This document shows, piece after piece, positions 36,813 to 48,044 of a DNA stretch of 64,000 bases. Source of the stretch: Epiperipatus broadwayi. Its lineage: Eukaryota; Onychophora; Udeonychophora; Euonychophora; Peripatidae. How positions within the stretch are numbered: the first letter of the stretch is position 1; each line of letters starts with the position of its first letter. Made by a program: the position numbers and the translations under genes. The stretch covers positions 930,001 through 994,000 of the forward strand of contig JAQFVV010006232.1 in the NCBI GenBank assembly GCA_028023455.1, written 5' to 3'. The notes under the pieces were generated by a model, which saw nothing but the letters and a program-made list of their open reading frames with translations, was not told the DNA's origin and made no database searches.

Positions 36813-37065
36813 TTAAAAAAAAAAAACTTCTATACCTAAAATGGTGAACGAAAACCTTTCAAACAGTAAAACACAAAAATTTTCAATCTTTTAAATAACT
36901 CACTCTCTTGATCACAATTTATACTTTCATACACAATAATTCATCTTTATAACAATTCTCTCACAAGATCAATGTCTCATGTAATCACTAAACACCAGGA
37001 AATTTTTTTAAAAAATATCAAAAACTTAGCTTGGTTTTTGTGCTCCATCTAGTGGACTTTTGTCT

Positions 37066-38134
37066 TCAAAAAGAGCAGGAATTATATAGATATCTATATA
37101 AAAGTGAGTCATAAAAGCATTTAAGAAAAATAAATGAAAAATAATGTATAACATTTGCTTTAGATTTCAGTACTTTAAACATTTTAATATAAATTATATT
37201 TTGAAAACAGAAGATAAAAAAAAAGACAATTTTATGTCGCTACTTGTTCATCTGTTTAAATCTTTTTTTACTCCTAATGATATTCTCTGTAAAATAAGCC
37301 TTTTTGTGTGTGCAAAGTTAGAGTTAGTTCTCCAGTTTTTAATTGCTTTCTTTAACCAAAAAAGATATCATTGCATTATTTTTGTGTTTAGTCAATTGTT
37401 AACATTGTAAAATTGCATACTTTTTAAAGGCATTTGCACTACTTTAATATTAATTAAGGGATGTTAAGTAATTCAACATTTACTTACTTTGGGATAATAT
37501 CTGTAGCCTGTTTATAAAAATAGAAGATATTGGTCTCATAGTCATTGTTTGTTTGAAAGGGGATTTTTTTTTGATTTGTGAAACTCTATGAATGATGATA
37601 ATATTGATTACAAAAACTATCATCTGTGAGTGCAATGCAATCTTATAGTTTCAGCAGCATATTTTATTTGTCTATATTTCTATGCTAACTATTTATAAGT
37701 TCAATAACTAATAGATGCCAGATAATAGTGCTTAATAAAGGCCTATCCAGTGCTACCATTCCCAGAACTATTTCCAAGTCATGGTTTTCATCATTAAGAG
37801 TGCAGATTTTGAAAAAGTGTACTGAGATCTTTATGATCTGATCCACCTTCCTTCTAATAGCCATTATTAGGCTTGAAACTAGCCTGGAATATTAGATAGG
37901 ACATCACTAAATAGGGATTTATCAACTGATATAATTTGACATGTGTTCATTACTAAATATTCAAGTACATGGCATAAAGATGTGAAGAAAAAAAATGTGC
38001 TGCCAAGAGAGCAATGAATAAACTGAAGTCATGTTATAGTCATATAATCTCATAATTGTTGGGATTCTCTATCATATTGTAATGTATATCATTAACATTT
38101 TCAGCAACAATTATAAATATGGCTATTCCAGTTC
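37066..38134. other. A+T-rich DNA with a decayed HHR-family remnant
   Basis: No coding remnant. About 37,830-37,930 is a diverged match to the tail of the palindrome family (TTGAAACTAGCCTGGAATATTAGATAGG-like order: GAAACTAG, TGG, ATATTAGATAGG, AATAGGGATTT). The ribozyme core has become CTAATAG, with two invariant G positions changed, and helix I is lost. Confidence 0.55.
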
Positions 38135-38365
38135 TTAAAAAAAAAAATAAAAGAATAAAAAACCTATATTAGAGATGACTTTTGCAATGACTATATAAAC
38201 CAATCCAAGAACTACCAATATGATAACATGTAGAAAAGTTGATAGTTGATCATAATAATTTTGAATTTCTTCAGCATTGGTATTTTTTCTAGAAGGTGTC
38301 AACACCAAATCTAAATGTAGCTTTCCAATGCATTTAATTTCAAACAAATCATCACAATAAAACAA
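38135..38365 (-). CDS. Small frame with a membrane-like segment, status unclear
   Basis: A 76-codon frame, open from a TTG directly after an in-frame TGA. It contains a polar first half (LVLTPSRKNTNAEEIQNYYDQ) and a hydrophobic segment (FLHVIILVVLGLVYIVIAKV) that could span a membrane. There is no ATG at the start. An AG/GT pair near its end could be a splice donor, but no suitable acceptor precedes it. I do not recognise it; it may be an exon remnant, a transposon fragment or chance. Confidence 0.2.
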   Translation of the reverse strand: MFYCDDLFEIKCIGKLHLDLVLTPSRKNTNAEEIQNYYDQLSTFLHVIILVVLGLVYIVIAKVISNIGFLFFYFFF

Positions 38366-39395
38366 TCAAACCTATATTTTTATCATGCCTTTTAGGTAAT
38401 CTTTATAAAGTAAACAAACTCTGTCTCTCTCATGAAAACAATACTCAAGTTTACCATAAAATAGTTTTTAGAAAATCCTGTATTATACATTTGTTTCACA
38501 TGTCTATATATCAAAGATACATTATACAATAGTTAATTATAATAATATCACATACAGAAAGTTGAAAAATATATTGACTGATTTTATGATTTTGCTATTG
38601 TGTTTTTAGAGTTTTATAGAGCCTCTTTAAGTGGAATTTTATTTTAGTGCCCAAGTCTCACTTCCATATTATAAATTAGATAAAGTAACATCTCTGGATA
38701 GAGTTAATTTAGTTGCAGTAGATATTTCATTATAATGAAATATTCTATTTTTAAACTATTCTAGGAGTCTGTGTTGCAGCTCAATGTCTAAACCTAAAGC
38801 TACCAATATATTTGAAATGGTTTGCATTCTTAAGTTAAGTTGCTGAACATTTTCCATCTATCATTAATTAATAAAGGCCTTTAATTTTTCAAACTTTAAA
38901 TACTAAACCAAAACCTTTATATCTTGTATTCTAAATGTTAAATATATTTTGTAGATTGTCATTGAAATCGCAACATTAGAACCACCTGCATATTATATAT
39001 TCGAAATCAAAGATGAAATTCTTGGTTTTTTTACTTTTAATTGATTCAAATTTGAAGTCCTCCATCAAACCTATATGGCATTTTGATTTTTGATTTATTA
39101 CATCATTTATAAACACTTTCAAAACTCACTATTATATAAATCAAAAATAGATTTGGGGTTAGCAGACTTTATTATACTCATACACACACATATATATAAG
39201 TGATAACCTTTATATTCCTTAAAAATCTTTGTTTGCATTTAAGCTTAATAACTTTTTACATTAATTACATGACTCCTTAGCAATATATTGCTTCTTGACG
39301 TCACTTAAATCCATTATATTAAAAAAAAAATAATACAAATAAAATGTCCATTAAATAAAAACAATAGTTTTTAATTAACAGACATTTTATTTACA
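38366..39395. other. A+T-rich DNA, nothing recognised
   Basis: No coding remnant, hairpin or RNA gene seen. A short (CA/TA)n tract lies near 39,180. Confidence 0.5.
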
Positions 39396-39666
39396 TTCAT
39401 TATCAGCATCATTTTCAACCATTACAATCTACTGCAGGATAAAGGTTTCTTCAAGTTCAATCCATCTTCTCCATTTTCTAGCCTTTCTTCTCCACATCAC
39501 CTCAGCACATTTCATTATTTCATCCATTTATCTCACATGTGGTCTTTTTCTAGGTTCTTTATAATCTCTGGGAATCTAGTTTAAGATTTCAGTTGTCCAT
39601 ATATTATCATATCTCTTAGCAATATGTCCAGACCAACTCCACTTCAGTCTCTTAATTCTTTCAGTG
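39396..39666 (-). mobile_element. Old RTE 3'-end fragment
   Basis: A diverged match to the last 270 bases of the RTE copies, including the degenerate (TCA)n tail, the block complementary to CTGCAGTGGATTG (here AATCTACTGCAGGA), and TCTCACATGTGGTC. It is the most divergent of the four RTE copies here. Confidence 0.7.
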
Positions 39667-41221
39667 ATGTGAATAACAAAATTATCCACATCAAAACATT
39701 GCAAAAAAGTGCAGTTGCTCTCAACATGTACCTATGTAACAATTTATTATTAAAATTATACTAAAATCTTCAAGTAAAATTATTAATAAAATGCCATGCC
39801 TAGTGATTGATTGTTATTCTCTAGAGTCTACTGTGTAAAACTCTTGGATTGATTCCATTTTTGACACTTCTGGCACTCAAACCTTTTATCAACTCCTAAA
39901 TAATAAAACTTGATTAGTTATTTTTATTAACAAAATAATAGAATACATATAGTATAATAAAATAAATAAAAAGCATTGGAATGTACAACAATTTATATAT
40001 GCATTGTAACCTCTCAATCTATCTTTGCGTGGAAGAGACTCAGTAAGTCAAAGATGAGCTGTTCTAAAAATAAAACTTGGAGTGAGAAAAACTGAAAACT
40101 CACTTCTGGAGATGTTTGTGTCTGATGAAAATAAATTTGCATGTGGCTGAGCCTTTATATTCTAGTTTAAAATGTATCCATTACTGCTATTGAAATGGAG
40201 TAGACATGAAACTATCTAGGTCAGCCCCTAGATATTTCCCCCCATCATCCTTGGATAGGAATATGGCAAATTTGGATAAAACAAGACTGATCTTACACTA
40301 TACTGAAAATTTTACAGATTAACCTCTCATTTTGATTTACTGTTATTTATAGGTTTTCTCCTATGGACATCAAAATTTTTCACAATGCATCTCTCCTGGT
40401 AGTTGATTTTTGGGATGTCTCCATAACACCATAAATAATGAAATGAGATCCTATACTTTTTTTTTCAATGGGTGGTAAAGTGCATTCATTTTGTAATATA
40501 AAACAATAAAATAATAATAATAATAAAATGTTTAATATCAATTTCTTATAAACAAATAAATGAAAATGCGTTTATTTATTTATTAACAATCCTTATTAGA
40601 GCAATAAATTATATTTGCCAATAAACATTATTAGATCAATAGATAATTTCATTAAGTTTTATGTTCTGTTATTTTAGAAACATGTATTAAATCTAAACAT
40701 TTAATTATCTAAGATTTCAGTAATTGCTTTGTTAATCCTTTTAGCACATTTTTCTAATTTTGTGAATATTATTTACACATACGCTCTAGTATTTATATGT
40801 AAATGTAACAAAATTTTATATATTTCTAATTACTAGCACTTCTGCTGATTTAATTGACAATTTATTTATTTTGAATTTATTGTACATGTTCCAATTTGGT
40901 TAAATTTGACTACGCATGATCTCACTTACTGTTTATTCACAACACTATTGTATGAGTACCTGGATTTATAGCTAAAGCAATTTACTGTTTGCTAAATTGT
41001 TATAAAGAAATATTTGAAAATATTCAAAAACTAATATTTGAAATCTAAATAAACGTTTTTCACCTTGCACATTGCCTTTATAGATGTTTATCTTTGATTT
41101 TGCACTATAACTTGATCTACCTATCTATTGTGAAATATATAATCAAAATTTTTTTTGAACAATTCATATCCTGTAGACCATAATAGCATTGATACCAAAA
41201 TATAATGCTACAGTATATATA
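39667..41221. other. A+T-rich DNA, nothing recognised
   Basis: No coding frame. A small stem around 40,216-40,235 (TATCTAGG/CCTAGATA) and an AAT microsatellite near 40,507 are the only structures seen. Confidence 0.5.
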
Positions 41222-43716
41222 TGTAACCCCTCATCACCGATCACCAACAACCACAAATACCCGGGGGCACCAATTCTATGAACCATAGAATAAACTATTC
41301 AACTTTATCCTAAAATTATTTATGAGGCTCTTAAACAAAGTTTCGCCTTAGTTTAGCTCAGTTGAGGGATACAGAGGTCTATGAGGTGTAAAATGTATAT
41401 TAGATAAGGGAGGAAATATTATAATTAATAAAAAATAAGACATCTATCAAATTCTAAAATAAATAAGAATTATATTGGTATTCTACCATCTAAAATTAAC
41501 TAATTATAGTCTATACTTCACCTCCTCCCATCATCCACATGCATTGAACAACCTTTACCATATTAGAAAATTAAATTAATAACCAAATGTAATGTTTAAT
41601 CACTGTACTGTGTAGTAAGTTGGAATTAAATATAAAATAAACCTAACATTACTGAAGTTTTAATTATACACTAATTTAAACTAGTTAACTGAATTTAATA
41701 TTTAATCTCAATTAAAAACTGAATATCTCAGGGAATTAACTTATTGCATGGCTAATCTAAAATCTCTACCTCTCAACAACTACTATTTACTATTATGGAA
41801 GTAATGATATAAATTAAGCAATACCCTAACTAAATAATGGCAGTTAGATAATGAAAAAAATCGGGCACATTTTGATTTTAATTCATCATCTAAACAATTA
41901 CTAAATGATAAAACCTTTTTAGAAAATCAGTAAATAATTGACATCTCATACAGTGTTTGGATCAAGGAAATCAATATCACCATATCCGGATGTTTATCAT
42001 TAAATTAAATGAAAATACAACTATATCATATTAGATAAAATAAATGTGTGAGCATGCATGGAAATATGAAATATGAATGTATGTTAAAGAAGAATTCTGA
42101 ATACAATTTTGAATAATAAAACATTTATTAACAAAAAAAAAATAATTAAGCAAACATTTAATTTCTTTCTAATTGGTACAAGTACAAGTTCTGAATGTAT
42201 TTAGCATCAATGATTAAAAATTTCCATAAGAACAGATAAAACAATATAATTTTCTAATTTCTAATCTGACACATTTCATCTATCAAAACATCCTCATAGA
42301 TTTATGAAACACATTATATTTTTAACACTAAATAATGAACCAAAATAAAATCTTTACATTTTATTTCAAAATGGTTTTCAGTTATCAGTCATTTCTGATA
42401 AGTATATGGAACTGAAGTAATATAGCCCTAAACTTCAAATAATAAACTACAAAAATGTACTTTATATTCAAAACTTATATTTTTAGCACTCTTAAATTAT
42501 CACTTAGTTGATAAGTCTATGATAACTAACATATGGTTAAATGTTTATATCCAATTATAACATAAAACTAAAATTTTTGGCATTTTACTTCAAATGCATA
42601 TTAACTAAAAATAAATAAAGGGGTTTGAATCTAATAACAGGTATAAAACAAGAATAATATCAAACTATATTTTGCAAAATGGAAATAAATAACTCCATTA
42701 ATTAGATATATTCTGTCTTTGAAAAAATGAACTAAAGAATTCTATTAATTAACTATGTTTTATTTTGCCAAAATAAAAATAAATAATTCTATTCATTAAC
42801 TATGTTTTATCCTTGCTTGCTTACTCAATGATGATTGAATATTATGAAAATTGATGATATGAAACTTAAATGATAAATACAAATGATTTGAAATAATAAC
42901 TAAAGTTATGCATTAATGATGGATTTTTCTATATCTTTTAAATTAATACTTTATGCATGAGTCTGTATTATGCTGTGTGTCATAAAATAAATAATTAATA
43001 CTAATCAATCCAATCAGTTTACTTATGATCTTGTAATAAATCATAATATGGACGAAGACAATGGACAATCAAGCTTTAATCACTAACTTTATTACAGCTG
43101 TTTTGTGTGAAAATCAATTCTGCTTTAATTCTTCTTTTTATCAATAAATTATCTGGCACTTGGCTATAAGTATGAGATGGAAAAACATTCCATAGGCACA
43201 TGGGATAAAAGATTTTTACAATTCAAATCATATAAATAACAATACAACAACTCCTAACTCTAACTTCTGAGATGAAATAAACTGGTGGGAATAAATCTCA
43301 TCACCAAATAATCAGGGAGATAATATACTTGGCTTCATATACTCTAATTCATAATATCAAATATCAAAACTGGAGGATTTAATCTACTCCTATCAAATAC
43401 TTTAATAAACAAAAGGGAGAGATTACTCGAGCCCATACAATATATGTGGTGATCTACCCATGTCAAATATTCAAATACAAAAGGGAGAGATTACTCAATC
43501 CCATAAAATACTATAAAACATCAATAACTTCACTCTATACAGCCACTGGATACTTTTCCATTCAAGCATAATAAAGAACAATAAATTCATACTTAAATAA
43601 ATTTCTAATCTTTCCAAATCAATTGACCATTCTCTTCCTCCAAAACTGATAGACTTTATATCATTTTTACTTGCAATTTACACATTATTATAGTTAAATT
43701 TAATAATAGACACACA
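41222..43716. repeat. Possible solo LTR, 2.5 kb
   Basis: The stretch starts TGTAAC and ends CA, with TATA directly outside both ends (41,218-41,221 and 43,717-43,720), which would fit an LTR with a 4-bp duplication. Like the 2.77-kb LTR element it sits on a TA tract and begins TGTAAC. It has no coding frame. The interior has short reiterations (AAAGGGAGAGATTACTC twice near 43,420-43,495). With such simple end sequences the boundaries could be chance. Confidence 0.3.
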
Positions 43717-43720
43717 TATA

Positions 43721-45358
43721 CAAGCATTACTAAAAAGAGGGATGACATTATGAAATTGGTAGAAGATTTTTATCAAGAATTATATAGTAATAAAGAACAA
43801 GTACCTCCTATATCTATTACATCTTTCGAATTGCCCAGAATTTTAAATGAAGAAGTGAGAAATGCAATTAAATGTATGAAGAAAGGAAAGGCTCCAGGTA
43901 ATGATGGAATTATAATTGATGTATTAAAAGAAGCAGATGAAGAAACAGAAAAAATATTAGCAAAGTTATATACCAAATGTCTAAATGATAAAGATGTACC
44001 GGATGATTGGAAGAATGCAGTAATAATATTAATATTTAAAAAAGGTGATAAAGAAGATATTAGAAATTACAGACCTATCAGCCTTTTATCAGTTTTATAT
44101 AAAATTTTTACCAAGATAATTACAACTCGTCTACAGAGAACCTTGGATTTTCACCAACCAAGAGAACAAGCTGGATTTAAAAGTGGTTTTAGTACAGTAG
44201 ATCATATTCAAGTATTGAGAGAAGTTATAGAAAGGACAAAGGAATATGAGTTGTCATTATGTTTTGGATTTGTAGATTTTGTATGAAAAGGCATTTGATT
44301 CTATAAACATTTCTTCAGTGATTAAAGCATTGGATCATCAAGGTATAGATCCAGGATATTGTCATATTTTAAAGAATATTTATAAAAATGCAACAGCAAC
44401 AATTAGATTACATAATGATACTGGGAAAGTCAACATTGAGAAAGGTGTAAGACAAGGTGACTCCATATCTCCAAAACTTTTTACAGCAGTGCTGCAAGAA
44501 GTATTTTGTGGATTAAAATGGGAAACTAAAGGAGTGAAAGTAAATGGAGATTATTTAAGTCATTTAGATTTCGCAGATGATGTAGTTGTTTTTGCAAATA
44601 ATGCTTCCGAGCTGCAGGAAATGTTGCAGGAGTTATCAGATGAAAGTAGGAAAGTAGGACTAAAGATAAATGTTAAAAAGACTAAAGTAATGTTTAATCG
44701 ATTTGCTCCAAATATGAAAATAAAGATTGATTATGATGAATTAGAAGAAGTTAAGAGTTACAAATACCTTGGTCAGATTATTAATACAGATGGAAACATA
44801 ATAGAGGAAATTAATCATAGAATTAAACTTGGTTGGAGTGCTTTTGGTAGAAATAACTTGATATTAAAAGGAAATATGCCTATGTGTTTGAAAAGAAAGG
44901 TTTTTAACAAATGTGTTTTACCAGTTCTTACTTATGGATCTGAGACTTGGACACTTAATAGAAGATCAATACAGAGACTTCCAGACCACTCAAAGAAGTA
45001 TGGAGAGATGTATGTTGGGAGTAACAAGAAGAGATCGAAACGCAATGTATGGGTAAGAGAACAAACAGGTGTTACTGACCTCATTGAAAAAATTAAAAGA
45101 TTGAAGTGGAGTTGAGCTGGACATATTGCTAGAAGAGATGATAATAGATGGACAATTGAAATTTTAAACTGGATTCCAAGAGATTGTAAAAGACCCAGAA
45201 GGAGACCACATGTAAGATGGATGGATGAAATAAGAAAATGTGTAGGGGTGATGTGGAGAAGAGAAGCTAAAGATCGGAGAAGATGGATTAAACTTGGAGA
45301 GACCTTCATCCTGCAGTGGATTGATAATGGTTGATAATGATGATGATGATGATGAATA
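43721..45358 (+). mobile_element. RTE-clade LINE, 5'-truncated, best preserved copy
   Basis: Plus-strand RT through 3' end, with the tail (TGA)n at 45,331-45,358. The endonuclease domain is missing. Homology to RTE elements is clear from RQGDSISPKLF, HLDFADDVVVFAN and the C-terminal block (VLPVLTYGSETWTL). Sister fragments lie at 16,832, 32,225 and 39,396. Confidence 0.88.
43750..45340 (+). pseudogene. RTE reverse transcriptase, one frameshift and one nonsense change
   Basis: Two frames join near 44,280. The first (178 codons) holds GKAPGNDGI, FKKGDKEDIRNYRPISLL and GFKSGFSTVDHIQ. The second (278 codons) holds YEKAFDSI, GVRQGDSISP, FADD (catalytic pair intact), KVGLKINVKKTKVMFN, YLGQII and CVLPVLTYGSETWTL. 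A 4-base insertion (about 44,277-44,281) separates them; the copy at 16,832 reads straight through. At 45,113-45,115 a TGA stands where Trp is expected, after which the frame stays open for about 70 codons (AGHIARRDDNRW..., RRPHVRWMDEI). It is therefore only lightly damaged. Confidence 0.85.
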
Positions 45359-45991
45359 ATACACAGACAATTCAAATCCCAGTAAGCAAAAAACTACTGT
45401 AAAAATATCAATTACTAACTGTAAAAGAAATAATGGATAAATATTTCATATCTGATAATATAACATTTATGACTTAGTAACATACTAATGATGGTTGAAA
45501 AACAAGGCAATAATTTCTATTGGCAAGGCAAGATAAAATAATTATATTAGCACAAATCTAAAGCAATAGTTTGGCTTAGACAAATAATGAATCTCTATAT
45601 TCTAGGTTAAATAATTATTGAAAACAATTATTTTCTAATCTATTAAAAAACACAAAGATATACTATAAAAATTTATATAATGAGCTTCTTTTTTATAAAA
45701 GCTATTAACCCCTTCAGCATTAAATGGATGTCTCTCTTTTTATGACATATGTTTATAATAGAACACATGATAAAACTTATAGTAAACTAATAAAAAATTA
45801 CCTAGCATAATATTTTCTTCATATTATGCCTCTACTGAGACATTCTTGAAGAATAATAATAAATATAATAAACAATCTTTAATCTATCTATCTGTTAAAT
45901 GCTATTAAATAATAATAATAACTAAAGTTCCTTTTTTTTTCTTTTTTTCCTTGGTTGTAAAATGAAAAGTTTATTACAGTTCATAAATGAC
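45359..45991. other. A+T-rich DNA, nothing recognised
   Basis: No coding remnant. AAT repeats near 45,857 and 45,908 only. Confidence 0.5.
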
Positions 45992-48043
45992 ATCCCTTGG
46001 TCATATCTCAAATAATGGTAATTATTAACACAAAAATAAATATTGACAAACATAACACATTCCTGCAGGAAAACAAATAACATTATTTGGAATCCAGAAT
46101 AGCGTATTCAATGTTTTTTAGCAAGGCTAATGAACCGCTAGTAATATCATATAGGATAAAGTTTTATTAATTAAGCAATAAACATTTTTTTATCACGACA
46201 CAAAGAAAGTAATAATTCATATTTCATTCATGGGATATATTCAAGCATTTATTTTATATTTTTAGAGCCATTCATGAATGTATATAATTATTTAACTGAT
46301 ATTTATTTACATTTACACGAGTTTGTTGGCAATATTCTAGATAGAGAAATTACACAGCAAATGAGGAGTGCAATTAATAAAGTAAAGTCATTTTCAATTT
46401 TATCCATTTTATAAATTCATTTCTCACAGTAATTGGGAAAAATAGATAAATATTAACAATGCATTCTATTGCACATTCAGTCTTATTTTTTTAAATAGGC
46501 ACAAATAACAATAATCAAGCAAAGGTTCCAATAATAATGACAATAAAAATAAATGATTCATATGCATCATTCTCAACCTCTCCTTTGATAACTAGCACAG
46601 ATTTATTATTTAGAGTTCTTGATATATTTAATAAAGAGTTTGCACATTTTCCAACATAATAAATGTAGACAATTGCTTCATTAATACTATACTTAAATTT
46701 TAAGAAAAATAATTTTGAAAAATAAACAAACATTCTTCTTTTTTCTTTACAATTAGGTTTAAAGTTTAAATAAAGCAAATTTAAAATACTATTACACAGT
46801 TCCATTCTTTCTCTAATATTGACAATTAAATTTAAATAATATATAGTATAGACACTTACATGCATTTTAAACAATGGTTGGAGAATCCAAATAGTTATCC
46901 CAAGAATAGAATCAATGTACCTCTTAGTGTTGTTTACGCTCTCATATGTGGAAACCAATAATATTTTTTTATATACTTTCAACTTGAATTTTGGAAGCAT
47001 TGACTTATAATAAACAAAACTATACTATTAAACTTTGTTAATAAAAATGGATGGGAGATGAATCAGTAGTAGGAAATTTGTCAGCAGTCCCTATAGAATT
47101 GTAATTAATCCTTTTATAGGTTTTAAAACATTACCTAAACATTTATTCTTGCAATAGTCCAAGGTTATTTGAAAGTTCAAAGGTCACCAGACAGAGACTT
47201 ACTCCTGCCATTGCACTGAACTTTTTAATTTATGCAAGAAACTTTCTTGTCTTGAAAAAGAAAGTGGGGAAAATATTGTCTTTTAAACAAATAAAAAATA
47301 TTAAATATTAAATTGAATTAAGAATTAAATATTCTGTACTTCCAAAGCAACAGAATAAAACTAATGGCAATTACTTTAACAAATAAAATATTTTATAGTA
47401 TATCTGTTGTTTAATAATTTACCAGTCCAATAATCCATTAAAATTCACATAAAATGTACTTAAGCTGGTTTTTAACACTATTAGTTATGAAATTAAATAT
47501 TTGGATATGAGATGTGATATTTAATGGTTTAATGAAGGATATGAATGAAAAATGAAGTTGAATAATGATACAGACATACATGAATATTTACAAATATTGT
47601 TACTACAGATACCAAACTGATATGACTAAATGACTATTTTAATGATGATGAGTTGAACATATTTTACTGTTTATGCTATAAATTAACATATTAAAAGCAA
47701 ATGAACTAGAGAATCATTCAAACAAATCTTAATACTGTTCTGTAGACAAATAAAACAAATTAGCATTAACTCAAACTAAACTGACTATTTTTGTGATAAG
47801 CCACCCCCTATCCTATCATTGATTATACAATAAAGTAATATACTAAACATGCAATAATTTTTAAATTACATCTACAAGTACATTTAAGCATAGTTTTAAG
47901 TCATGAATAAAAAAAATTAAAAATTTCACATTATTTAGTTTTTGTTTTAATAAGATATTATCAGATGTTACTGATATAGTATTATACAATTCCAATTAAT
48001 ATTTCTGGTGCCAAACCAGAAGGTCACTATATATATATATATA
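45992..48043 (-). repeat. 2-kb dispersed repeat, left inverted copy
   Basis: Reverse complement, with clear divergence, of 62,018-64,000. Anchors include TCCCTTGGTCAT near 45,993 against the window end, a block near 47,740-47,820, and GGTGCCAAACCAGAAGGTCAC before a (TA)n tract at the inner end. A 161-codon minus-strand frame (47,000-46,515) has a counterpart of only 94 codons in the other copy. The two translations match patchily (KEKRRMFVYFSK against KEERKMYVYLSK), so coding is doubtful. Family unknown. Confidence 0.75.
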
Positions 48044-48044
48044 T

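Larger units (their letters stand above)
34061..37065 (-). mobile_element. CR1-like LINE, 5' half (PHD, esterase, endonuclease)
   Basis: Minus strand, in order: a 5' region with a 210-bp tandem duplication; ORF1 with a PHD-like finger and an SGNH-hydrolase domain; ORF2 endonuclease; then a charged linker cut off at the palindrome. RT is absent. PHD and esterase domains in ORF1 are known from CR1-like elements. Its right end has CCATCTAGTGG near 37,047, which could be the element's 5' start. Whether the RTE fragment beyond the palindrome once belonged to it is unlikely, since that RT is RTE-like. Confidence 0.75.

Noticed and set aside
40110-40240. CTGATGA near 40,124 and GAAAC near 40,209
   Set aside because: They are about 80 bases apart with no helix II between them, and helix I does not form. 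Chance occurrence in A+T-rich DNA.
46515-47000. 161-codon frame in the left 2-kb repeat
   Set aside because: The matching region of the right copy is interrupted and only short blocks agree at protein level; more likely chance openness in A+T-rich repeat DNA.
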